Part shown: positions 1 to 4,918 of the stretch, piece after piece
Numbering within the stretch: position 1 is the stretch's first letter
Layout of the letters: every line of letters starts with the position of its first letter
NCBI GenBank assembly: GCA_964350135.1
Contig: CAYGJN010000107.1
Location: 1 to 8,968, forward strand
Reading direction: 5' to 3'
Length of the DNA stretch: 8,968 bases
Source: CAYGJN01 sp964350135
GTDB taxonomy: Bacteria > Bdellovibrionota > Bacteriovoracia > Bacteriovoracales > Bacteriovoracaceae
Made by a program: the position numbers and the translations under genes
Notes under the pieces: generated by a model
The model's database searches: none
Seen by the model: the letters and a program-made list of their open reading frames with translations, nothing else
Told to the model about the DNA's origin: nothing

Positions 1-849
1 AGTAATCACCGTATTATCTTGTTTTTTCTCAATAATATCTTCAAAAGCCTGCCAAGAGCCCAAATCATTCCAATCAAAATTCGCCTTCATCATGGCCATT
101 TGATTTGATTTTTCAACAACTGCATAGTCGATAGATATTTTGGGAAGTTGATTGTACTGAGCGAGATTATTTAAAAGAGTATTTTCAAACTTCATAAACT
201 CAGGTGCATGATTTTCAAACTCAGTCATGAACCGGCTAAGACTACCAGTAAAAAGCCCTGCATTCCAAAGATAGTTTCCTGATGCAAGATACTTAGTTGC
301 TATTTTTTCATTTGGCTTTTCCTTAAAAGACTTTACTTTAAACCCGCTCTTAAGCTCAGCTCCCTTTTCAATATAGCCAAAACCAGTATGCGGAAATTGA
401 GGAGAGATTCCAATAACAACTAAATGATCCGTTGTCTTTGCGAGCTCTGCTGATGATTTTAAATCATCACAAAAAGCTTTCTCATTTAAGATAATATGAT
501 CTGAGGAAATAATAGAAACCATATCAGTAGGCTGCATTCCTTTTTTTCTCAGCTCTAATAAAGAGAGAAAAATACAAGGAGCAGTATTTCTTCCTTCAGG
601 CTCTAAAATAAGTGGATCTTTCATATCAGGATGGCATTGCTCTAAGGCCAAATCTTTTTGATCCTCAGTCGTAATAATAAATATTTTAGAATAATCAGTT
701 ACCCCACTGGCCCTTTTAATTGTTTTTTGTAAAAGGGACTCATCATCAAAAAAACTATGATATTGCTTAGGTTTATCGAAAGTAGATTTTGGCCAAAGCC
801 TTGTACCTCTTCCGCCGGCCATAATTAAAACATAATGCTTATATGACAT
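1..849 (-). CDS. manC: Mannose-1-phosphate guanylyltransferase (GDP-mannose pyrophosphorylase), 3' end outside window
   Basis: This enzyme joins GTP and mannose-1-phosphate to make GDP-mannose, the cytoplasmic sugar donor for capsule, O-antigen and other mannose- or fucose-containing glycans. The 283 codons present start at an ATG at 849 and run off the left edge, so the C-terminus is missing. Visible family marks are the nucleotide-binding loop AGGRGTRLWP (residues 11-20), EPEGRNTAP (83-91), SSDH (115-118), the sugar-phosphate-site lysine region SFKEKP (174-179), NAGLF (196-200), IDYAVVEKS (240-248) and WNDLGSW (260-266). Known monofunctional members are about 350 aa and bifunctional ones about 470 aa; the cut hides whether a phosphomannose isomerase domain follows. 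The start lies 8 bases after the SPOR gene stop, with a weak TAAGG ribosome site overlapping that stop, so the two genes are probably cotranscribed. Motif agreement makes the family call very secure. Confidence 0.95.
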   Translation of the reverse strand, partial: MSYKHYVLIMAGGRGTRLWPKSTFDKPKQYHSFFDDESLLQKTIKRASGVTDYSKIFIITTEDQKDLALEQCHPDMKDPLILEPEGRNTAPCIFLSLLELRKKGMQPTDMVSIISSDHIILNEKAFCDDLKSSAELAKTTDHLVVIGISPQFPHTGFGYIEKGAELKSGFKVKSFKEKPNEKIATKYLASGNYLWNAGLFTGSLSRFMTEFENHAPEFMKFENTLLNNLAQYNQLPKISIDYAVVEKSNQMAMMKANFDWNDLGSWQAFEDIIEKKQDNTVIT

Positions 850-857
850 GGAAGACC

Positions 858-1508
858 TTACTGAAGTTTTACAATGATATAATCTTGACCTTGAAAGAGG
901 GTTTCCTCTTGTTTGACATATTTCTCTGCATCTCCAACAGAGTCAAAGACACCTAAACCAACTCTAAACCATATACCTTTTCCATCAATTGGTACTTCGT
1001 TTATAATAGGGTAATAACCTCTGCCCTTAAAGCCGTCTGCAAACCTCTTGGCCTGATCAACCTCAGGGTAAGAACCTAATTGGATTGTCCATTTTCCTTT
1101 ATGAGCGTTTTCATTGAGGTCATCAATTATCTGCTTTCTTTCTGTAGAGACAGGGTCAGTCTTTGTAGGCGTGACTTGATTAAGCTTTGGAGCAATCGCA
1201 GGCTCATCTGGTTTAGCCACTTCATCTAACTTCTCAAATTTCTCTTCTAAGGCCCTTTGGTTATCAATATTGATTTGGGCATTATCAACTTTCATCTCAC
1301 CCTGGATATCTTGAACATCCTCTTCAACTGCTGACTTAAGTTCAATAAGATCTCTTTCCTCTTGGGAAAAACCTTGGGCCTTGTAAGTAAACTCTTGACC
1401 AACTTTCACTCCAAAAGTGAACGATGCCACACCCACTAATAACATAATGGTGAGTATGATAAATACTTCTAATCGATCAAAGACGAACAGTTTTGCTTTC
1501 TCATTCAT
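858..1508 (-). CDS. Membrane-anchored SPOR-domain protein
   Basis: 216 aa. A short cytoplasmic N-terminus is followed by one transmembrane helix (about residues 14-36), a charged, coiled-coil-prone stretch (about 48-100), a proline/threonine-rich linker (100-125) and a C-terminal SPOR domain (about 139-216). The SPOR domain opens with WTIQLGSYP and continues through AKRFADGFKGRGYYP and IWFRVGLGVFDS, the usual pattern of that fold. SPOR domains are known to bind peptidoglycan strands stripped of stem peptides, typically at the division septum (FtsN, DamX, DedD, RlpA). A septal or cell-wall role is therefore likely, acting in the periplasm from an inner-membrane anchor. The topology resembles FtsN, but nothing outside the SPOR domain is specific enough to give that name. 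The ATG at 1508 has no Shine-Dalgarno sequence and sits just after a promoter-like -10 box, suggesting a nearly leaderless mRNA. The manC gene follows directly. Confidence 0.88.
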   Translation of the reverse strand: MNEKAKLFVFDRLEVFIILTIMLLVGVASFTFGVKVGQEFTYKAQGFSQEERDLIELKSAVEEDVQDIQGEMKVDNAQINIDNQRALEEKFEKLDEVAKPDEPAIAPKLNQVTPTKTDPVSTERKQIIDDLNENAHKGKWTIQLGSYPEVDQAKRFADGFKGRGYYPIINEVPIDGKGIWFRVGLGVFDSVGDAEKYVKQEETLFQGQDYIIVKLQ

Positions 1509-1516
1509 ATAATTTT

Positions 1517-1544
1517 ATTTTATCCGAGGCCTAATCTATTGCAA
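1517..1544 (-). promoter_or_regulatory. Sigma-70-like promoter for the SPOR-manC unit
   Basis: Read on the minus strand, a TTGCAA -35 box (1544-1539) is followed after 16 bases by a TAAAAT -10 box (1522-1517). Only 8 bases then separate the -10 box from the ATG at 1508. Transcription should therefore start at or within a few bases of the start codon, which agrees with the lack of a ribosome site there. The -35 box overlaps an AACTGGT half-site (1543-1549) shared with the inverted repeat upstream of the pilus promoter, so one regulator might affect both directions. Assigned by eye from consensus only. Confidence 0.45.
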
Positions 1545-1591
1545 CTGGTAAGTGCTAGGCAAAACACTCCGCTTTAAAAACTGGACCAGTT
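1543..1591. promoter_or_regulatory. Candidate enhancer (upstream activator) site: AACTGG inverted repeat plus half-site
   Basis: An odd-centred palindrome AACTGG-A-CCAGTT occupies 1579-1591. A further copy of AACTGGT lies at 1543-1549, in inverted relation to ACCAGTT at 1585-1591. Counted from the predicted sigma-54 start near 1665, the palindrome is at about -86 to -74 and the half-site at about -122 to -116. This is the usual distance for binding sites of sigma-54 enhancer-binding proteins, which need an upstream site to contact the polymerase by looping. The hexamer also occurs by chance inside genes of this window (near 3992 and 6570), so the symmetry and position carry the argument, not the hexamer alone. 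Confidence 0.4.
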
Positions 1592-1637
1592 GTTTGGTCT
1601 TTCAATTATTATATCACGAACTTAGCCACACAAAACA

Positions 1638-1654
1638 TTGGCATTTCATTTGCT
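1638..1654 (+). promoter_or_regulatory. Sigma-54 (RpoN) -24/-12 promoter of the pilus operon
   Basis: The sequence TTGGCATTTCATTTGCT matches the sigma-54 consensus TTGGCAc-N5-TTGCt. The invariant GG (1640-1641) and GC (1652-1653) are separated by exactly 10 bases. Taking the C at 1653 as -12 puts the transcription start near 1665. That gives a leader of about a dozen bases beginning at the AAAGGAG ribosome site (1665-1671) of the first gene. Sigma-54 promoters need an ATP-driven activator; type IV pilin genes of several Proteobacteria are controlled this way (for example by PilR). The activator is not encoded in this window. Confidence 0.8.
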
Positions 1655-1676
1655 CTAAAAAAGTAAAGGAGTATCA

Positions 1677-1844
1677 ATGAAACTAAACCAAAATGGTCAA
1701 GGACTTATGGAATATATAATTATTTCCTGCCTTGTGGGTATTTTCTGCTTAGCTGCAATGAATAAATACGGGAGCACCATGAATAAGTACCTACGCAAAA
1801 TGAATACTGAGGTTGATAGCAATTTACGAAAACTCTATAAATGA
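1677..1844 (+). CDS. flp: Flp-type pilin (55 aa prepilin)
   Basis: A short gene read as MKLNQNG followed by QGLMEYIIIS and a hydrophobic run to about residue 28, then a basic and polar tail ending at a TGA. This is the Flp (type IVb) pilin plan: a short charged leader ending in glycine, cleavage after G7 by a prepilin peptidase, glutamate at mature position 5 and tyrosine at position 6, then a helix of about 20 residues. Flp prepilins are usually 50-80 aa, so 55 aa is normal. Mature subunits stack through the N-terminal helix to make the adhesive Flp/Tad fibre. A strong AAAGGAG ribosome site lies 5 bases before the ATG, directly after a sigma-54 promoter. As first gene of the operon, with the best ribosome site, it fits the major subunit. 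Its stop overlaps the next start as ATGA. Confidence 0.85.
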   Translation: MKLNQNGQGLMEYIIISCLVGIFCLAAMNKYGSTMNKYLRKMNTEVDSNLRKLYK

Positions 1845-2104
1845 TTCTCGAATATATATTAGGCATACTATTGCTCGTTTCTTTAAGCTTTGGTTCTTGG
1901 AATTTTATTCAAAAATCTAAATGTCATGCACTAGCTCACGAACAAGGAGTTGAAGCCTTAAGCAAGCACCTTGCCTCAATTAAATTTCAAGTTCCTACCG
2001 TTTGCAAGACAAGAGTTTTTGTTAATAAAGAAAATAATCTGTTTAGTTTTAAATTTGATAAAAAAGAGATCAGTTTTGAATTACAAAAAATTAATAAAAA
2101 ATAA
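1841..2104 (+). CDS. Small pilin-like membrane protein without leader peptide
   Basis: 87 aa, family not recognised. It starts MILEYILGILL and has one hydrophobic helix (about residues 5-24), followed by a basic soluble domain of about 60 residues with two cysteines (C28 and C55) and a lysine-rich end. The first residues resemble mature Flp pilin (GLMEY in the preceding gene, MILEY here), yet there is no leader and no glycine cleavage site, and an in-frame TAA sits immediately before the ATG. It may be a pilin-like or TadE-like protein that keeps its N-terminal helix as a plain membrane anchor, with the C-terminal part outside. The start overlaps the flp stop by 4 bases (ATGA), so translation is probably coupled; no clear separate ribosome site is seen. 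The gene is credible from context and topology; its role is inferred only. Confidence 0.65.
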   Translation: MILEYILGILLLVSLSFGSWNFIQKSKCHALAHEQGVEALSKHLASIKFQVPTVCKTRVFVNKENNLFSFKFDKKEISFELQKINKK

Positions 2105-2672
2105 TCACGGATCAATTTCATCTATTGTTGTTCTTATAATACTAATACTTCTGGCCCTTAGTTTTATTCATTATTTTACCATTGCTAAAGTTGAAAAGAA
2201 GTTAATCTTAAGAACTACTCAATATCTATGCCTAAGATCATTTACTGCTAAGACTGATGAATTAGTTACTGAGGTTAAGCGTGTGGATGAGATCATAAAG
2301 GGGATTAATTTTGCACTTATGGCAGCTTCATTCAAACCCCCTCTTAGAAAAGCTCTCGAGATTAAAAAGAAGTCTTGGATACAGTATGCAAATATAATTC
2401 ATAACAAGTACTTGCTCGGTCTTATAAATCCAAAGACTTGTAAAATGCTTAGAAAAAAGATCACTAGTCCCTACTCTCATTTATTAGGACAGCTTAAAAG
2501 AGATCAATATGATCTTAGCCAATTTAAATCAAAGTATTATTTTTTCATATTAGGAAAGTCTTTTTCTCTTTGGGGATATAAAGCATTTAAAAAGGATGAA
2601 AAATGGTTAATACACGAAAGTCCTGCCAAAAAGGATTTATCTTTTTTGAGGCACTCGTTTGGAGCACTGTGA
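2076..2672 (+). CDS. TadG/TadE-like pilus-assembly protein with N-terminal anchor (probable TTG start)
   Basis: From the TTG at 2076 this is 198 aa. It has a basic N-terminus, NNHGSISSIVVLIILILLAL (a glycine followed by a helix of about 20 residues), then an alpha-helical, lysine-rich periplasmic part. The layout (short basic segment, glycine, hydrophobic helix, soluble domain) recalls TadE and TadG, pseudopilin-like accessory proteins of Flp/Tad systems, but the usual +5 glutamate is absent. No motif in the soluble domain is recognised. The frame stays open upstream to an ATG at 1971, but that start would put a long basic stretch before the helix and overlap the previous gene by 134 bases. 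The TTG overlaps by only 29 bases and has an AAGAGAT sequence 6-7 bases before it. The gene is likely; the exact start and the family are uncertain. Confidence 0.6.
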   Translation: MNYKKLIKNNHGSISSIVVLIILILLALSFIHYFTIAKVEKKLILRTTQYLCLRSFTAKTDELVTEVKRVDEIIKGINFALMAASFKPPLRKALEIKKKSWIQYANIIHNKYLLGLINPKTCKMLRKKITSPYSHLLGQLKRDQYDLSQFKSKYYFFILGKSFSLWGYKAFKKDEKWLIHESPAKKDLSFLRHSFGAL

Positions 2673-2776
2673 TTCTTGGATTGGTACTTATAAATTTTGA
2701 AATAAGAAGAAAGCATGAAAGAAAATTGGATGCAATTTATAAAGACTTCGCAAATCATTGGTCAAAGTACTCGTGA
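2603..2776 (+). CDS. Minor pilin / pseudopilin-like prepilin (57 aa)
   Basis: A short gene easily overlooked because it overlaps both neighbours (70 and 62 bases). It reads MVNTRKSCQKG, then FIFFEALVWSTVILGLVLIN, then a charged tail ending at the TGA at 2774-2776. The leader is basic and ends in glycine; the mature protein would begin with phenylalanine and have glutamate at position 5, then an uninterrupted hydrophobic helix. This is the classical type IV prepilin signal (GFxxxE) cut by a prepilin peptidase. A good ribosome site, AAGGA at 2592-2596, stands 6 bases before the ATG. Its position among pilus genes suggests a minor pilin or priming subunit (a TadE/TadF-like role). The mature protein, at about 46 residues, is almost all helix, smaller than typical minor pilins. 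The sequence signal is clear; the exact role is inferred. Confidence 0.72.
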   Translation: MVNTRKSCQKGFIFFEALVWSTVILGLVLINFEIRRKHERKLDAIYKDFANHWSKYS

Positions 2777-3176
2777 GAGATTAAAACTTTCTTTGGCCAT
2801 TATGCTTAGCAGCCTGATGCTCTTTATGCTTTTCTCTCCCACTGTTAAACAAAATATAACTTCACCAATTCAGTTGATAGAAAAAGGAAATATTCTTATT
2901 GAACTACCAGCAATAAGTTATTTACCTAAAGAGAATTTTCCACTTAAGGCAGCACTTCTTGATAATAAGGGCAGCGTTTTAAGTTCTCCTATTTATATCC
3001 ACCGAAAAAGATTAATTGAGAGATGGGACAAAGAGATTATGCATTACACATTAGAGGTACCTGATAAAAATATCCCTTATAGTTATTTTCAAAACCAAAA
3101 CGAATTAAAGATTATTCCCTTTAGTCCGTTGCTTAAGAAAAAGAAAAAAAGAAGGTCTTATGAAATTATTTTTTAG
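2715..3176 (+). CDS. Single-pass membrane protein of the pilus operon, unknown family
   Basis: 153 aa. The N-terminus is amphipathic, a transmembrane helix spans about residues 26-43, and a soluble domain of about 110 residues with alternating hydrophobic residues (probably beta-rich) ends in the basic tail KKKKKRRSYEIIF. No family is recognised with confidence. Lying before the secretin with one N-terminal anchor and a beta-rich exported domain, it occupies the place of CpaB/RcpC, the Tad protein thought to brace the secretin. A segment reading TLEVPDKNIPYSYF could be a worn counterpart of the CpaB region after its SAF domain, but this is only a suggestion. The ATG at 2715 follows a weak purine-rich AGAAGAAAG; an ATG at 2730 is an alternative. 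The gene overlaps its predecessor by 62 bases and its successor by 17. Confidence 0.65.
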   Translation: MKENWMQFIKTSQIIGQSTRERLKLSLAIMLSSLMLFMLFSPTVKQNITSPIQLIEKGNILIELPAISYLPKENFPLKAALLDNKGSVLSSPIYIHRKRLIERWDKEIMHYTLEVPDKNIPYSYFQNQNELKIIPFSPLLKKKKKRRSYEIIF

Positions 3177-3462
3177 TTTACTGCTGCCAGTAATTTGTTT
3201 GAGCACAGAACCCATTCTTATTTCTTATAATGCTCAAGAGAGAAAGGCTCTTGCCCTTAAAAGGGTCATGGTGAAAAACCTTAATCTTCCAAGTGCCCTT
3301 ATAGATGTTCGCTACCAAGCGCTACCTTGCCAGGCTGATGATTTTAGATTGATTCATTTTTGTATTGAAAAAAATAAACAAGTAGAACTCATTAAATATG
3401 AGCAAGAGACAGTGAGAAATGCCTTTGAAGTATTTTTTAAGGAAGAAGAAAATGAAAAATAA
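3160..3462 (+). CDS. Small exported protein of the pilus operon, unknown family
   Basis: 100 aa. It begins MKLFFSLLLPVICLSTEP, a typical short secretion signal, so the product should reach the periplasm. The remaining 80 or so residues are soluble, with two cysteines (in LPCQADD and HFCIEK) that could form a disulphide, and end in a charged EEENEK tail. No family is recognised. The residue before C13 is isoleucine, so a lipoprotein box is not supported. A GAAGG ribosome site at 3151-3155 lies within the end of the previous gene and just before the ATG, and the frame overlaps that gene by 17 bases and the secretin by 11. Sitting immediately before the secretin gene, it could be a pilotin or secretin-associated factor; that is inference from position only. 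Confidence 0.65.
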   Translation: MKLFFSLLLPVICLSTEPILISYNAQERKALALKRVMVKNLNLPSALIDVRYQALPCQADDFRLIHFCIEKNKQVELIKYEQETVRNAFEVFFKEEENEK

Positions 3463-4918
3463 AAACTACTTTTTATCCGGGTGGATAGAAAACTTAGGAG
3501 TAGTTCCTTTGTTTTTATTTGCAGCTTTTCTTTTAAGACCACTTTTCTTTTTGCGGTTAACTCTTTTAATTCTTGTTACACATGTATTTGAGACCATGAT
3601 TCAGCTCCAGCTAATATCTTTAAAGAGAATGAAAATAGGATATATGCCCTTGAAAGTCAATCACTTAGCCTGGTCTCTTACCATATTTCAACTACTTAGC
3701 TGTTCACCTGCTGTAGGATTTGAGACAAAGATCCTCTCAAAGGGAGAACATCTAGAACTTTTAAGGCCTGAACTCACTCAATACACAAACTCCTCATCGG
3801 AGGTCATAAAGACTAGATGGGAGCACCAGACGAAGCAATTACTTATAAAAGGAGAAAAACTTGGCTTCTCTGAGCTTATTATTTGGAATAAAAAATCAAA
3901 AGAAGTTTATAAGTTTTATGTGCTTTCAAAAAAAGAACATTTAAAACTTGTTCGAAGTCTGGAGCTTTTAAACAGAGAGGGAATAAAGGCCGAACTGGTT
4001 GGAAACCTAATTTCTGTGAATTCAAAAATACAGAATCTTCATCAATACCTTATCATTCAAAAACTTCTTAAGAGCTCAAAGAAAATCATCTACCATAAGT
4101 CATCACTTTCAAAGCAACTTCAAAAAGAAATTATTGCAAAAATTTATTTAGAGTTCCAAAGATCTGGTCTAAAAAACTATTCATGTTATTTTGAAAATAT
4201 TCAAATTTCTTGTTCCTATAGTGAGAGCTTTAAAATCACAAAAGATCTTAAAAAATATTTTCATAACAAATATTTGATTAGCTTTACAAAAAAAATAAAT
4301 AGAGATGGCCATCAAAACTTTCTTGTAAAGCTTATGATATACCAAATTGAAAGAACAGACGGAGAAGAGATTGGTTTTGGTCTAGATAAACTAAATCTTT
4401 CCCCCTTTGATATTATGGACAAAGGGCTTAAGTCTCTTATTGAAGGCAATAGAGGACTTTTAAACCTTAATCATTTAAAAGTCTCAACCCTTGCGACTCC
4501 TGAGATTATAATGCAACTTAATCAACCTGCTGAAGTTCAATTAGGAAGTGATATCCCTTTTAACAACTCTCAAGGAGAAAATGCAATCATCTCTTGGAAA
4601 TTTGCAGGACTTAAACTTAATCTGAAACTAAACGAAGCTTATAGTGGATATCAAATCCAGTATGTCTCTGAGCTTTTAAGGCCAAGCACTGGTGCAACAG
4701 GTACAAGCCTTTCTGGCAGCAAGAATAAATCTCACCTTAATATAAAGATCGGAAGACCAGTTAATCTATTTTCTATCGGTATTAAAACTCAAAATGATTT
4801 TGAATCCAGGCTTCCATTCATCTCAAAAACTCCACTTTTAGGAAGCCTTTTCACTTCTAGTTCAGAATCAAATAATTACAAGCATATTATTGCCTTGATT
4901 GAGTTAAAAAAACTATGA
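3452..4918 (+). CDS. cpaC: Flp/Tad pilus secretin (CpaC/RcpA type) with hydrophobic N-terminal extension
   Basis: This protein should form the outer-membrane ring through which the pilus passes. From the ATG at 3452 (AAGGAAG ribosome site 8 bases before) it is 488 aa. Residues 94-158 match the CpaC-type N-terminal domain in style (LLIKGEKLGFSELIIWN, where the family has a 'V.GK..G.T.LI.W' pattern). A BON- or N1-like segment follows (about 168-205). The secretin domain occupies about 290-488, with LATPEIIMQLNQPAEVQLGS (347-366), IPF, and the hallmark LPFISKTPLLGSLF (454-467) before the final strand. Oddly, residues 15-55 form one or two transmembrane helices ahead of what looks like the real signal peptide (65-88), unlike normal secretins. 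ATGs at 3629 and 3644 would give a conventional signal peptide. A start at 3419 is unlikely because it lies before the ribosome site. Role assignment is strong; the start is open. Confidence 0.82.
   Translation: MKNKNYFLSGWIENLGVVPLFLFAAFLLRPLFFLRLTLLILVTHVFETMIQLQLISLKRMKIGYMPLKVNHLAWSLTIFQLLSCSPAVGFETKILSKGEHLELLRPELTQYTNSSSEVIKTRWEHQTKQLLIKGEKLGFSELIIWNKKSKEVYKFYVLSKKEHLKLVRSLELLNREGIKAELVGNLISVNSKIQNLHQYLIIQKLLKSSKKIIYHKSSLSKQLQKEIIAKIYLEFQRSGLKNYSCYFENIQISCSYSESFKITKDLKKYFHNKYLISFTKKINRDGHQNFLVKLMIYQIERTDGEEIGFGLDKLNLSPFDIMDKGLKSLIEGNRGLLNLNHLKVSTLATPEIIMQLNQPAEVQLGSDIPFNNSQGENAIISWKFAGLKLNLKLNEAYSGYQIQYVSELLRPSTGATGTSLSGSKNKSHLNIKIGRPVNLFSIGIKTQNDFESRLPFISKTPLLGSLFTSSSESNNYKHIIALIELKKL

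Noticed and set aside
1529..1560. GCCTA...TAGGC inverted repeat as a possible hairpin or terminator.
   Set aside because: Only five pairs around a 22-base loop and no T-run; too weak to support a structure.
1971..2075. Upstream ATG extension of the TadG-like gene.
   Set aside because: It would overlap the preceding gene by 134 bases, has no evident ribosome site, and adds a basic stretch before the helix that does not fit an exported anchor.
2537..2758. Minus-strand open frame of 73 codons opposite the prepilin region.
   Set aside because: No ribosome site, and it lies antisense to three overlapping genes with clear features; a chance frame.
3144..3160. A run of seven A followed by GAAGG near the end of the 153-aa gene looked like a slippery frameshift site joining it to the next gene.
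   Set aside because: The A_AAA_AAG heptamer is not in the codon phase needed for -1 slipping, and a -1 shift would not lead into the next gene's frame. The GAAGG is simply that gene's ribosome site.
3419..3451. Upstream ATG for the secretin gene.
   Set aside because: It lies before the AAGGAAG ribosome site that serves the ATG at 3452, and the added residues are only a basic stretch.
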